DNA of 64,000 bases from Pukyongiella litopenaei (GCF_003008555.2 NZ_CP027665.1:2604001-2668000); one strand, 5' to 3'. Shown: positions 16,593 to 25,833, numbered from the stretch's first letter. Numbers and translations: made by a program. Notes: generated by a model from the letters alone, not told the origin.

Positions 16593-16927
16593 AGGCGCCC
16601 AGGCTGAACCGGCAGCTGGTGCTCGAGGCACCGATGAGCCAGCCCGACGGGGCGGGTGGGTTTTCCCGCGACTGGGTGGCGCTGGGCACGTTGTGGGCAG
16701 AGCTCACGGCGCGCACCGGGCGCGAGCGGTCGGCGGGGGGAGGGACCGTATCCGAGGTCGGGTATCGGATCACGGTGCGGGCGGCCCCGGTGGGCTCGCT
16801 GGCCCGGCCGCTGCCCGATCAGCGGTTCCGCCTCGGGGCGCGCCTGTTCACGATCCGGGCGGTGGCCGACGCGGGCGCGGCCGGCCGTTACCTGACCTGT
16901 TTCGCGGATGAGGAGGTGGCGGCATGA
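16589..16927 (+). CDS. GTA gp7, head-closure (stopper) protein
   Basis: A 112-residue protein of the phage head-tail joining family (SPP1 gp16-like). It has a beta-rich sequence with WVALGTLWAELTARTGRE and the F.IRAVADAG..GRYL.C segments characteristic of the group. It closes the neck channel after packaging. The ATG overlaps the gp6 stop by 4 bp (ATGA) and it overlaps gp8 in the same way. Confidence 0.86.
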   Translation: MKAPRLNRQLVLEAPMSQPDGAGGFSRDWVALGTLWAELTARTGRERSAGGGTVSEVGYRITVRAAPVGSLARPLPDQRFRLGARLFTIRAVADAGAAGRYLTCFADEEVAA

Positions 16928-17337
16928 GCTATGGCATGTCCGCATCCCTGCAGAGGGCCGTCTACCAGCGGTTGCTGGGGAATGCCGCGTTGCAGGCGCT
17001 GGTCGGAACGGCGGTGTTCGACGCGTTGCCGTCGGGGGATCTGCCCCGGACTTATGTGAGCCTCGGCCCCGAGGAGGTGCGCGATGCATCGGACGCGAGC
17101 GGGCCGGCGGCCACGCATCGCTTCACGGTGTCGGTCGTGTCGACCGAGGCGGGATTTTGCAGCGCCAAGGGCATCGCGGCGGCGATCACCGATACGCTTG
17201 CGGCCGGTGATCTGGAACTGGGCCGGGGACGGCTCGCGGGGCTCTGGTTCGAGCGGGCCAGCGCCCGGCGCAGCGGCCGGGCGGGGCAGGTGCGGCGGAT
17301 CGATCTGCGGTTCCGCGCGCATGTGGAAGACGACTGA
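16924..17337 (+). CDS. GTA gp8, tail terminator (DUF3168)
   Basis: A 137-residue DUF3168 protein. It starts with MSASLQRAVYQRLLGNAALQALVG and has the TYVSLGPEEVRDASD and THRFTVSVVS segments seen in GTA gp8 proteins. It caps the tail tube and docks it on the neck. ATGA overlap with gp7. Confidence 0.86.
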   Translation: MSYGMSASLQRAVYQRLLGNAALQALVGTAVFDALPSGDLPRTYVSLGPEEVRDASDASGPAATHRFTVSVVSTEAGFCSAKGIAAAITDTLAAGDLELGRGRLAGLWFERASARRSGRAGQVRRIDLRFRAHVEDD

Positions 17338-17360
17338 CAACGATATCCAGGAGAAACGCT

Positions 17361-17774
17361 ATGGGTGCCCAGAACGGCAAGGATCTGTTGGTGAAGGTGG
17401 ACATGACCAGCGATGGCCAGTTCCAGACGATCGCGGGGCTGCGCGCCACGCGAGTGAGTTTCAACGCTGAAAGCGTGGACGTGACGACGCTGGACAGCCA
17501 GGGCGGCTGGCGCGAGCTGCTGGGAGGGGCGGGCGTGCGGTCGGCCTCGATCTCGGGGTCGGGCGTGTTCCGCGATGCGGATACGGATGAACGCGCGCGG
17601 CAGTTGTTCTTTGACGGGGAAACGCCGGATTTCCAGGTGATCATCCCCGATTTCGGGATCGTCGAGGGGCCGTTCCAGGTCACGTCGATCGAATATGCCG
17701 GCAGCCACAATGGCGAAGCGACCTATGAGATGTCGCTGGCGAGCGCGGGCGCGCTGAGCTTCACGGCGCTTTGA
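17361..17774 (+). CDS. GTA gp9, major tail tube protein
   Basis: A 137-residue tail tube subunit. It has the hallmarks of phage major tail proteins (TIGR02126-like): G.DLLVKVDM, a VDVTTLDSQGGWRELLGGAG loop and the closing SHNGEATYEMSLASAG segment. Hexamers stack to form the short siphovirus-like tail. CAGGAGA precedes the ATG by 7 nt. It is separated by only 3 nt from gp10. Confidence 0.9.
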   Translation: MGAQNGKDLLVKVDMTSDGQFQTIAGLRATRVSFNAESVDVTTLDSQGGWRELLGGAGVRSASISGSGVFRDADTDERARQLFFDGETPDFQVIIPDFGIVEGPFQVTSIEYAGSHNGEATYEMSLASAGALSFTAL

Positions 17775-17777
17775 GCC

Positions 17778-18098
17778 ATGATCAATCCGTGGCGGGGCGA
17801 GGTTGCGCTGGTAGTCGATGGCAACCGGCGGGTGCTGAAGCTGACATTGGGCGCGCTGGCCGAGCTCGAACAGGACCTGGCGACCGGCACGCTGGTCGAC
17901 CTGGTGCAACGTTTCGAGAGCGGGCGGTTTTCGAGCGGTGATGTGCTGGCGCTGGTGGTCGCGGGGTTGCGTGGCGGCGGGCATGACATCGCACGCGGCG
18001 ATCTGCTGAGCGCGGAGATCGAGGGTGGCCCGATGGCGGCGGCACGGGCAGCGGCGGAGTTGCTGGCGCGAGCCTTCATGCTGCCCGGCGAGACATGA
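17778..18098 (+). CDS. GTA gp10, tail assembly chaperone-like protein
   Basis: A 106-residue member of the GTA gp10 family (tail tube GTA-gp10-like). It begins MINPWRGEVALVVDGNRRVLKLTLGALAELE and ends in an Ala-rich helix (MAAARAAAELLARAFM). By position between tube and tape-measure genes it corresponds to the chaperone that phages use to load the tape measure. Overlaps gp10.1 by 4 bp. Confidence 0.82.
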   Translation: MINPWRGEVALVVDGNRRVLKLTLGALAELEQDLATGTLVDLVQRFESGRFSSGDVLALVVAGLRGGGHDIARGDLLSAEIEGGPMAAARAAAELLARAFMLPGET

Positions 18099-18298
18099 AC
18101 CGGTTCGACTGGCCCGCGCTGATGCGGGCCGGGATGCAGGGGCTGCGGCTGACGCCCGACGCGTTCTGGTCGCTCACGCCCGCCGAGTTGCGGCTGATGC
18201 TGGGGCAGGCATCGGGACTGGCGCCGCTGAACCGTGACGGGCTGGAGGCGTTGATCGCCGCCTATCCCGATCTCAAGGAAGGAGTGCAGGATGCATGA
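18095..18298 (+). CDS. GTA gp10.1, small tail assembly protein
   Basis: A 67-residue protein matching the small conserved phage protein family found between tail tube and tape-measure genes (rcc01693-like). It shows FDWPALMRAGMQGLRLTPDAFWSLTPAEL and a C-terminal ALIAAYPD. In phages the equivalent gene is often made by frameshift from the upstream chaperone; here it is a separate gene with an ATGA overlap. Confidence 0.82.
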   Translation: MNRFDWPALMRAGMQGLRLTPDAFWSLTPAELRLMLGQASGLAPLNRDGLEALIAAYPDLKEGVQDA

Positions 18299-18953
18299 TG
18301 GCGAGGGAATGTCCGAACTGGAGGACCGTGCCGATGCGCTGGGCGACAGCCTGGGTGCGGCGGCGGGCATGGCGGCGGGGTTCGACGCCGAACTGCGGCG
18401 GATCCGCGAAGCCTTTGCCGGCACCGGGCGCGATGCCGCCACGCTCGAGCGCGGTCTGTCGAAAGGGTTGCGGCGCGCGTTCGACGGTGTCGCATTCGAC
18501 GGCATGAAACTGTCGGACGCGCTGGAAACGGTGGCGCGGTCGATGATCCAGACCACCTATTCGGCCGCGGTCAAGCCGGTGGCGAACCATCTCGGCGGGA
18601 TGCTGGCGCTGGGCGTGAATGGCATCGTGTCCGGCCTGTTGCCCTTTGCCGATGGTGGCAGCTTTTCGCAGGGCCGGGTGATGCCCTTTGCCAATGGCGG
18701 TGTCGTCAGCGGGCCGGTGGCGTTCCCGATGCGCGGCGGCATGGGCCTGATGGGGGAAGCCGGGCCGGAAGCGATCATGCCATTGGCGCGGGGCGCCGAT
18801 GGCCGGCTCGGTGTGCGCAGCCAGGGCGGCGGGCGGCCGGTGCAGGTGGTGATGAACATCTCGACCCCTGACGCCGAGGGTTTCCGGCGCAGCCAGGGGC
18901 AGATCGCGGCGCAGATGAGCCGCGTTTTGGGGCGCGGCAACCGGAACCGCTGA
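18291..18953 (+). CDS. GTA gp11, tape-measure protein
   Basis: At 220 residues this is a very short tape measure, fitting the short tail of GTA particles (phage tape measures often exceed 700 residues). It has an N-terminal charged helical part, two amphipathic Gly/Ala-rich stretches and the GEAGPEAIMPLARG motif shared by many phage tape-measure C-termini. It overlaps gp10.1 by 8 bp. It sets tail length and may help DNA pass the recipient envelope. Confidence 0.86.
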   Translation: MHDGEGMSELEDRADALGDSLGAAAGMAAGFDAELRRIREAFAGTGRDAATLERGLSKGLRRAFDGVAFDGMKLSDALETVARSMIQTTYSAAVKPVANHLGGMLALGVNGIVSGLLPFADGGSFSQGRVMPFANGGVVSGPVAFPMRGGMGLMGEAGPEAIMPLARGADGRLGVRSQGGGRPVQVVMNISTPDAEGFRRSQGQIAAQMSRVLGRGNRNR

Positions 18954-18974
18954 GCAGCAAGAAGGAGAGGGGAC

Positions 18975-19607
18975 ATGAGTTTTCACGAGGTGAGATTCCC
19001 GGCCAGCCTGAGTTTCGGGTCGATCGGGGGACCGGAACGCCGCACCGATGTCGTGACCCTGGCCAATGGGTTCGAGGAGCGTAACACGCCCTGGGCGCAT
19101 TCGCGGCGGCGCTATGATGCGGGCGTGGGGATGCGGTCGCTGGACGACGTCGAAACCCTGATCGCCTTCTTCGAGGCGCGGCAGGGGCAGATGTACGGGT
19201 TCCGCTGGAAGGACTGGTCCGACTACAAGTCGGGCAAGGCCTCGGCCGAGGTCGATTTCCGGGATCAGGTAATCGCGGTGGCGGACGGGCAGACATCCAC
19301 CTTTGCCCTGACCAAGACCTATCGTTCGGGGGGCGTCAGCTATGATCGCCCGATCGTCAAACCGGTTGAGGGCACCGTGCGCGTCGGCGTCGAACAGGAC
19401 GAGATGCGCGAGGGCGTCGAATTCGACGTGGATCTGACCACGGGCTTGATCGCCTTTTCGCATCCGCCGGCGGCGACGATGCAGATCACGGCCGGGTTCG
19501 AGTTCGATGTGCCGGTGCGGTTTGACACGGACCGTATCCAGACCAGCGTCGCCAGTTTTCAGGCCGGGGATGTGCCAAGCGTGCCGGTCGTGGAGGTGCG
19601 GGTCTGA
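18975..19607 (+). CDS. GTA gp12, distal tail protein (DUF2460)
   Basis: A 210-residue DUF2460/TIGR02217 protein, structurally the distal tail (Dit-like) ring of the baseplate. It contains the FHEVRFPASLSFGSIGGPERRTDVVTLANGFEERN-type opening (residues about 2-36), the FFEARQG.MYGFRWKDW motif and the YDRPIVKPVEGTV segment. The stop overlaps the ATG of gp13 by one base. Confidence 0.9.
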   Translation: MSFHEVRFPASLSFGSIGGPERRTDVVTLANGFEERNTPWAHSRRRYDAGVGMRSLDDVETLIAFFEARQGQMYGFRWKDWSDYKSGKASAEVDFRDQVIAVADGQTSTFALTKTYRSGGVSYDRPIVKPVEGTVRVGVEQDEMREGVEFDVDLTTGLIAFSHPPAATMQITAGFEFDVPVRFDTDRIQTSVASFQAGDVPSVPVVEVRV

Positions 19608-20494
19608 TGGCGGGGCTGAACGAAGAACTGAAGGCGCATCTGCAATCCGGCCTGACCACGGTCTGCCGCTGCTGGACCGTTGCCCGCACCGATGGCGCAA
19701 CATTCGGGTTCACCGATCACGACCGCGATCTGGAATTTGCCGGAACGAGGTTCAAGGCGGACAGCGGCCTGACGGCGATGGCCCTGCAGCAGGGGACGGG
19801 GCTCGCGGTCGACAATTCCGAAGCCATCGGTGCCCTGAGCGACGCCTCGATAAGCGAGGCCGATGTGGAGGCCGGCCGTTTCGACGGGGCGCAGGTCGAG
19901 GCCTGGATCGTGAACTGGGCCGCGCCGCATATGCGCTGGCTGCAGTTTCGCGGGTCCATCGGTGAAATCAAGCGGGCAGGTGGTGCGTTTCAGGCCGAGC
20001 TGCGCGGTCTGACCGAGATGCTGAACCGGCCGGTGGGGCGGGTTTACCAGCGCCCGTGCACGGCGGTGCTGGGCGATGGCAATTGCCGGTTCAGGCTGGA
20101 TACGCCCGGCTATTTCGACCAGCGCACGGTCGATGGCATCGACGGCGGGCGGGTGTTCCGGTGGGACAGTCTTGACGGCTTCGAGGTCGGCTGGTTCGCG
20201 CGCGGCCGGCTGACCATGCAGTCCGGCGCCGCCGAGGGGCTGTGGGGGCTGATCAAGCGCGACCGCGTCGAGGCGGGGCAGCGGGTGATCGAACTGTGGG
20301 AACCGCTGCGCGCCGAGATCAGGGCGGGCGATGTGGTCCGGCTGGACACGGGCTGCGACAAGCGGATGGAGACCTGCCGGTTGAAGTTCAACAACCTCGT
20401 CAATTTCCAGGGATTTCCCGACATCCCCGACGAAGACTGGATGATGGCGGTGCCCAAACAGAGCGGGGCGAATACCGGCGGCAGCCTCAGATGA
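19607..20494 (+). CDS. GTA gp13, baseplate hub protein (DUF2163)
   Basis: A 295-residue DUF2163/TIGR02218 hub protein. Cysteines at R.YQRPCTAVLGDGNC and in DTGCDKRMETCRLKF are conserved in GTA hubs; the R. capsulatus particle structure has an iron-sulfur cluster in this protein, and these four Cys are the likely ligands. It follows gp12 with a one-base overlap and overlaps gp14 by 4 bp. Confidence 0.9.
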   Translation: MAGLNEELKAHLQSGLTTVCRCWTVARTDGATFGFTDHDRDLEFAGTRFKADSGLTAMALQQGTGLAVDNSEAIGALSDASISEADVEAGRFDGAQVEAWIVNWAAPHMRWLQFRGSIGEIKRAGGAFQAELRGLTEMLNRPVGRVYQRPCTAVLGDGNCRFRLDTPGYFDQRTVDGIDGGRVFRWDSLDGFEVGWFARGRLTMQSGAAEGLWGLIKRDRVEAGQRVIELWEPLRAEIRAGDVVRLDTGCDKRMETCRLKFNNLVNFQGFPDIPDEDWMMAVPKQSGANTGGSLR

Positions 20495-20940
20495 ATGCGG
20501 GGCGGCAGGATATCGTGCGCGTGGCGCGCGGCTGGATCGGCACGCCTTATTGCCACCAGGCCGCCCTGCGCGGGGCGGGGACGGATTGTCTGGGGCTGGT
20601 GCGCGGCGTCTGGCGCGAACTGGTCGGTGAGGAACCCGAGGCCGTGCCCGCCTATACCATGGACTGGTCGCAGCCGCAGGGCGAGGAGCGGCTGTGGCAG
20701 GCGGCGCGGCGGCACCTGGTCGAACGGGAGGCCGGCTCGGTGGCCGGGTGCGGCGACGTGATCCTGTTCCGGATGCGCGCCGGGGGCGTGGCCAAGCATC
20801 TGGGGATCGTCGCGCGGACCGGGGAGGATGCCAGTTTCATCCACGCCTATTCCGGTCACGGCGTGGTCGAAAGCCCGCTGAGCGGACCGTGGCGGCGGCG
20901 CATCGTCGCTGTGTTCGAATTTCCCAAGGAGGTTTGCTGA
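20491..20940 (+). CDS. GTA gp14, NlpC/P60 peptidase
   Basis: A 149-residue cysteine peptidase of the NlpC/P60 fold, with the nucleophile in GTDCLGLVRG (Cys33) and the His in AKHLGIVART. It probably cuts stem peptides of the recipient cell wall during DNA entry. The ATG at 20491 overlaps the gp13 stop (ATGA). Its own stop overlaps the gp15 ATG by one base. Confidence 0.9.
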   Translation: MNAGRQDIVRVARGWIGTPYCHQAALRGAGTDCLGLVRGVWRELVGEEPEAVPAYTMDWSQPQGEERLWQAARRHLVEREAGSVAGCGDVILFRMRAGGVAKHLGIVARTGEDASFIHAYSGHGVVESPLSGPWRRRIVAVFEFPKEVC

Positions 20941-23900
20941 TGGCAACCATTGTTCTTGCAGCCGCCGGCGCGGCAATCGGCGGTTCCATCGGGGGCACGG
21001 TGGCGGGGCTTTCGACGGCCATCATCGGGCGCGCGGTCGGGGCCGTCGCGGGGCGCATGATCGACGAACGGCTGCTCGGATCGGGGAGCGAACCGATCGA
21101 GACCGGCAAGGTCGACAAGTTCCGGCTGACGCAGGCGGGCGACGGGGCGCCGCTGGCGCAGGTCTATGGCAGGATGAGGGTGGGAGGCCAGGTGATCTGG
21201 GCCTCTGATTTCCAGGAAACGACGACCACCAGCGGTGGCGGTGGCAAGGGATCCCGATCGCAGCCCGCGACGACGAGCTACAGCTATTCGGTCTCTCTCG
21301 CCATCGCCGTATGCGAGGGCGAAGTGGCGTCGATCGGCCGGGTCTGGGCGGATGGCGAAGAGGTGGCGCGCGACGATCTGAACATGCGCGTCTATCGCGG
21401 CACGAAGAACCAGCTTCCCGATCCGGTGATCGAGGCGGTCGAGGGCACGGGCAGGGTGCCGGCCTATCGCGGCACCGCCTATGTGGTGATGGAGGATCTC
21501 GGGCTCGAGCGGTTCGGCAACAGGGTGCCGCAGTTTTCCTTCGAGGTGGTGCGGGCGGAACAGCCCGGCGCACGGGAGTACGATGTGGACCTGGCCCGGA
21601 TCGTGAAGGGCGTGGCGCTGATCCCCGGCACCGGGGAATACAGCCTTGCGACGACGCCGGTCTATTACTCCGACGGGCCGGGAAGCCGGTGGGCCGCCAA
21701 TCTGAACTCGCCCTCGGGCAAACCCGATTTCGTCGCGTCGGCCGAGACGCTGGCGGAGGAGCTGCCCGGCTGTGACGCGGTGTCGATGGTGGTATCCTGG
21801 TTCGGCGGTGATCTGCGTTGCGGGGAATGCGTGCTGGAGCCGAAGGTGGCGAAGGCCGAGTTCGATGGCGAAAACATGCCCTGGACGGTTTCGGGCGTTT
21901 CGCGCGGCACGGCCAAGGAGATAGCCCGGCAGAATGACAGGCCGATCTATGGCGGCACGCCCACGGACGCATCGGTGGTCGAGGCGATCCGGCATCTGCG
22001 GTCGCAAGGCAAGCGCGTGATGTTCTATCCGTTCATCCTGATGGACCAGATGAGCGGCAACGGGCTGCCCGATCCCTGGAGCGGCGCCGATGAGCAGGCC
22101 AAGCTGCCATGGCGGGGGCGGATCACGCTTTCGAAGGCGCCGGGAACCGATGGGTCGGTGGACGGAACCGCACAGGCGGATGCCGAGGTGGCGGCGTTCT
22201 TTGGCGCCGCAACGGCCGCGGATTTCGCGGTGCAGGATGGGCATGTGGTCTATTCCGGCCCCGAAGAATGGGGGTTCCGGCGTTTCATACTGCACTATGC
22301 CGCGCTGTGCGCGGCGGCGGGCGGTGTCGCGTCGTTCTGTATCGGGTCTGAGATGCGCGGCCTGACCCAGATCCGTGGCGCCGATGGCTTTGCCGCGGTG
22401 GCGCAGCTGCGGCAGATCGCGGCGGAGGCGCGCAAGCTGCTCGGGGCCGATGTGAAGATCGGCTATGCGGCGGACTGGTCCGAATATTTCGGGTATCAGC
22501 CGCAGGACGGCAGCGGCGACCGGTATTTTCATCTCGATCCGCTATGGGCCGATGACAATATCGATTTCGTCGGTATCGACAATTACATGCCGATGTCGGA
22601 CTGGCGCGAAGGCGACGATCATGCCGATCTGCGCGCGGGATGGGAAAACATCCACGAGGTCGCCTATCTCGAGGCCAATATCGAGGGCGGCGAGGGGTTC
22701 GACTGGTTCTACCATTCGCCGGAGGCGGAAGCGGCGCAGATCCGCACGCCGATCACCGACGAGGAACACGGGGAGCCCTGGATCTGGCGCTACAAGGATC
22801 TGCGCGGATGGTGGTCGAACCGGCATCACGAAAGGGTTGGCGGCAAGCGGAAGAAGACACCGACGGCGTGGGTTCCCCAGTCCAAGCCGATCTGGTTCAC
22901 CGAACTCGGCTGCGCGGCGGTCGACAGGGGCACCAACCAGCCGAACAAGTTCCTCGATCCGAAATCGTCGGAATCCAAGCTGCCGAAATACTCGAACGGC
23001 ACGCGCGACGACCTGATCCAGATTGCCTATCTGCGGGCGATGCTGGGCTATTGGCTGCGGTCGTCGAACAACCCGCGATCAGATGTCTATGACGGCCGGA
23101 TGATCGACCTGGACAATGCCTATGTCTGGGCCTGGGACGCGCGTCCGTTCCCGTCGTTTCCGAACAATACCGAGCTGTGGAGCGACGGCATCAACTATGG
23201 GCGCGGCCATTGGCTGAACGGGCGGGTCGGAACGCGGACGCTGGCGTCGGTGGTGGACGAGGTCTGCCGGCGTTCGGGGCTGCGCGAGGTCGATACCTCA
23301 CGCCTCTACGGGGCGGTGCGGGGATATGTGGTGGACCGGGTCGAGGCGGCGCGGGCGGGGCTGCAACCGCTGATGCTGCGCTATGCGTTCGATGCGGTGG
23401 AACGGGACGGTGTGCTGCGGTTCTGGATGCGGGACGGCCGCGGGGCAATCCGGATACCCGAAGGCAGTCTGGCGGATACCGGCGAGACCGACGGGCTGAT
23501 CGACCGGTCGCGGGCGGCCGAGGCGGAAATGTCCGGGCGCGTGCGGTTGCGGTTCGTCCAGTCGGGCGCGGATCACGAGGTGGTGGCCGAAGAGGCCGTG
23601 CTGGCCGACGATGCCACCCACGCCGTGTCCACCAGCGAGATCCCGTTGTCGATGACGCGCGCCGAGGGTCGCGTGGTGGTCGAACGCTGGCTGGCCGAGG
23701 CGCGGGTATCGAGGGACACGGCCAGATTTGCGCTGCCGCCATCGCTGCTGGAGATCGGGGCCGGCGATGTGGTCGAACTGGCGAACGAGGACGGCGCCGG
23801 GCTCTACCGCGTCGACCGCGTCGAGCAGGCGGAAATGCAGGTTCTGGACGCGGTCAGGATCGAACCGGCGGTCTATACGCCGTCCGACATGGCCGAGCAC

Positions 23901-24869
23901 CTGCCCCCGGTGAAGCCCTTTGTCGCGCCGGTGCCGGTGCGGCCGCTGTTCATGGATCTGCCGCTGCTCAGCGGTGATGAAGTGCCGCACGCACCCTATC
24001 TGGCGGTCACCGCGCGGCCGTGGCCGGGCACCGTGGCGCTGTATGCGTCGGCGTCGGACGAAAACTATGCGCTGGACGAGATCATCGCATCGCGGTCGGT
24101 CGTCGGTGTCACGCAGTCGCCCCTGGGGTGGGCGCCGTCCGGACGCTGGGACGAAGGCCCGGCGTTGCAGGTGAGGTTGATGAACGGCGCGCTGGAATCC
24201 CGCAACGCGGCGGCGATCCTGAATGGCGCCAACCTGGCCGCCATCGGTGACGGGTCCAGCGGGCGGTGGGAGGTGTTCCAGTTCCGCAGCGCCGATCTGA
24301 TTGCCACCAACAGCTACCTGTTGAGCGGGCGTCTGCGCGGGCAGGCCGGGAGCGACGGGGTGATGCCCGAGACCTGGCCCAAGGGATCCTGGTTCGTGCT
24401 GCTCGATGGCAAGCCGCAGCAGATCGGCCTGAAGGCGAACCAGCGCCGGATCGCGCGCCATTATCGCATCGGTCCCGCGCGGCGCGGATATGACGATCCG
24501 TCCTATGTGCACAAGGTCGAGGCCTTTGACGGCAACGGATTGCGGCCCTACGCCCCCTGCCACCTCAAGAGCTGGTCCGTCAGCGATGGCCGCCGCGTCA
24601 GCTGGATTCGCCGCAGCCGCATCGACGGGGACGGCTGGGACCTGCGCGAGATCCCGCTGGGCGAAGAGCGCGAGGAGTATCTGGTGCGGGTCATGGGCGA
24701 TGGCCGGGTGCTGCGCGAAGCCAGCGTCGGCGAAACGCGCTGGACCTATCCCGGGGCGCAGATCGAGGCCGACCGGGACGCGGGACCGCTGCGGATCGAA
24801 GTGGCCCAGGTCTCGGCCCGCTATGGGCCCGGTCCGTTTGCCGGGCTGGATCTTGGCGGGGCCGCGTGA
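20940..24869 (+). CDS. GTA gp15, megatron tail-tip protein
   Basis: At 1,309 residues this is the largest protein in the window: the tail-tip protein thought to cross the outer membrane of recipients. The N-terminus is Gly/Ala-rich and hydrophobic (AAAGAAIGGSIGGTVAG; AIIGRAVGAVAG). A GTA-TIM-barrel-like glycosidase domain lies at roughly residues 280-700 (SMVVSWFGGDLR, VMFYPFILMD, IGSEMRGLT, YAADWSEYFGY, WFTELGCAAVDRGTNQPN). A phage-tail-3 domain follows, and the C-terminus has carbohydrate-binding-like beta repeats. The ATG overlaps the gp14 stop. Very long upstream open frame is rejected. Confidence 0.93.
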   Translation: MATIVLAAAGAAIGGSIGGTVAGLSTAIIGRAVGAVAGRMIDERLLGSGSEPIETGKVDKFRLTQAGDGAPLAQVYGRMRVGGQVIWASDFQETTTTSGGGGKGSRSQPATTSYSYSVSLAIAVCEGEVASIGRVWADGEEVARDDLNMRVYRGTKNQLPDPVIEAVEGTGRVPAYRGTAYVVMEDLGLERFGNRVPQFSFEVVRAEQPGAREYDVDLARIVKGVALIPGTGEYSLATTPVYYSDGPGSRWAANLNSPSGKPDFVASAETLAEELPGCDAVSMVVSWFGGDLRCGECVLEPKVAKAEFDGENMPWTVSGVSRGTAKEIARQNDRPIYGGTPTDASVVEAIRHLRSQGKRVMFYPFILMDQMSGNGLPDPWSGADEQAKLPWRGRITLSKAPGTDGSVDGTAQADAEVAAFFGAATAADFAVQDGHVVYSGPEEWGFRRFILHYAALCAAAGGVASFCIGSEMRGLTQIRGADGFAAVAQLRQIAAEARKLLGADVKIGYAADWSEYFGYQPQDGSGDRYFHLDPLWADDNIDFVGIDNYMPMSDWREGDDHADLRAGWENIHEVAYLEANIEGGEGFDWFYHSPEAEAAQIRTPITDEEHGEPWIWRYKDLRGWWSNRHHERVGGKRKKTPTAWVPQSKPIWFTELGCAAVDRGTNQPNKFLDPKSSESKLPKYSNGTRDDLIQIAYLRAMLGYWLRSSNNPRSDVYDGRMIDLDNAYVWAWDARPFPSFPNNTELWSDGINYGRGHWLNGRVGTRTLASVVDEVCRRSGLREVDTSRLYGAVRGYVVDRVEAARAGLQPLMLRYAFDAVERDGVLRFWMRDGRGAIRIPEGSLADTGETDGLIDRSRAAEAEMSGRVRLRFVQSGADHEVVAEEAVLADDATHAVSTSEIPLSMTRAEGRVVVERWLAEARVSRDTARFALPPSLLEIGAGDVVELANEDGAGLYRVDRVEQAEMQVLDAVRIEPAVYTPSDMAEHLPPVKPFVAPVPVRPLFMDLPLLSGDEVPHAPYLAVTARPWPGTVALYASASDENYALDEIIASRSVVGVTQSPLGWAPSGRWDEGPALQVRLMNGALESRNAAAILNGANLAAIGDGSSGRWEVFQFRSADLIATNSYLLSGRLRGQAGSDGVMPETWPKGSWFVLLDGKPQQIGLKANQRRIARHYRIGPARRGYDDPSYVHKVEAFDGNGLRPYAPCHLKSWSVSDGRRVSWIRRSRIDGDGWDLREIPLGEEREEYLVRVMGDGRVLREASVGETRWTYPGAQIEADRDAGPLRIEVAQVSARYGPGPFAGLDLGGAA

Positions 24870-25165
24870 TGCGGCCCCTGATGCATGGCGATGTAAGCTG
24901 CGCCGCGCGGGCGCTGCTGAATGTGCCCGCCAGCGCGCGGGCGCGCCTGTGCCGGCGCCTGGTCCACGAAGCCGGGGAAGCCTATGCCCACATGCAGCGC
25001 ACCGGCAAGGTGCACCCGCTCTATGGCAACGGATCGCTGATGTCGGCGGCCCGCAAACGCGTTCTGGCCGCAGAGCCGAGATTCGACGATATCGAGTATT
25101 GCCGCTGTTTCGAAATGGTGCTGCGGAGGCTGGCGACTGTCCTGGGACGGGCCGCGACGGCTTGA
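24866..25165 (+). CDS. Conserved hypothetical protein at the GTA 3-prime end
   Basis: A 99-residue protein overlapping the gp15 stop by 4 bp, so it is co-translated with the GTA cluster. It has several conserved-looking Cys, His and Arg positions (SCAARALLNVPAS, HMQRTGKVHPLYGNGSLMSAARKR). The middle segment (residues about 45-70) resembles small uncharacterised proteins that follow g15 in other Rhodobacterales. No enzymatic motif is evident. A role in GTA production is possible only by position. Confidence 0.7.
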   Translation: MMRPLMHGDVSCAARALLNVPASARARLCRRLVHEAGEAYAHMQRTGKVHPLYGNGSLMSAARKRVLAAEPRFDDIEYCRCFEMVLRRLATVLGRAATA

Positions 25166-25227
25166 TCTCGGCGGCTTTCGCGGTCAATTTGGCGGTATCA
25201 TACTGGCAAAATGTTGGGATTGTTCGG

Positions 25228-25749
25228 GTGGCCAAGCCTGCAGAGAATACCCGTCGCATCGTGTCCTCGCGCCATCTGGCGGAAGGCGAGGGATGGGAGG
25301 CGTCCGAGTTCGAATACGGGCTGATCATCGCGCACAACGCGTTTTACCGCTGGGTGCAGCGCTGCATGGGCGCGGCCGGCGTTCCCGATATGTCGCCGCT
25401 GGAAATCCTGGTGCTGCACAACGTCAATCACCGGGGCCGCGAAAAGCGGCTGTCGGATATCTGTTTCCTGCTCAACATCGAGGATACGCATACGGTCAAC
25501 TATGCGCTGCGCAAGCTGCTCAGGCTGGGTCTGCTGGCCTCGGACAAGCGCGGCAAGGAAGTGTTCTATTCGACCTCGGGCGATGGGCGGGACCTGTGCG
25601 ACCGCTATCGCGAGGTCCGTGACCAGTGCCTGACGGACGTGCTGTCGGGAACCGGTATCGCCGGCGCGGAACTGCGCGAGGTCGCGGCCCATCTGCGGGC
25701 GCTGTCGGGGCTCTACGATCAGGCGAGCCGGGCGGCCGCCTCGCTGTGA
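25228..25749 (+). CDS. MarR-like winged-helix regulator
   Basis: A 173-residue protein with a winged-helix DNA-binding domain in the MarR style: a dimerisation helix (FEYGLIIAHNAFYRWVQRCM), a helix-turn-helix region (LSDICFLLNIEDTHTVNYALRKLLRLGLL) and a short wing. The strictly conserved look of this region in roseobacters suggests a core regulator. No Met start exists at the right place. I chose the GTG at 25228, with in-frame upstream sequence that does not look family-like. It lies 62 bp after the GTA-trailing gene. Confidence 0.78.
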   Translation: MAKPAENTRRIVSSRHLAEGEGWEASEFEYGLIIAHNAFYRWVQRCMGAAGVPDMSPLEILVLHNVNHRGREKRLSDICFLLNIEDTHTVNYALRKLLRLGLLASDKRGKEVFYSTSGDGRDLCDRYREVRDQCLTDVLSGTGIAGAELREVAAHLRALSGLYDQASRAAASL

Positions 25750-25797
25750 TATCCGCCCACGCGGGCCATATTTGACGGTGCCGGCGGTTTGTCGATC

Positions 25798-25826
25798 TTG
25801 CGTGCGGACCGGCCCCGACCTATACG
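25798..25826 (+). promoter_or_regulatory. Candidate promoter giving a near-leaderless prfC mRNA
   Basis: TTGCGT (25798-25803), 17-nt spacer, TATACG (25821-25826). The expected transcription start, about 7 nt after the -10, falls at or next to the prfC ATG (25834). No Shine-Dalgarno sequence is visible before that ATG. Confidence 0.45.
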
Positions 25827-25833
25827 CGCGGTC

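Noticed and set aside
10829-24869. Integrated prophage
   Set aside because: No integrase, repressor, replication or lysis genes and no attachment-site repeats; gene order and short tape measure match a gene transfer agent.
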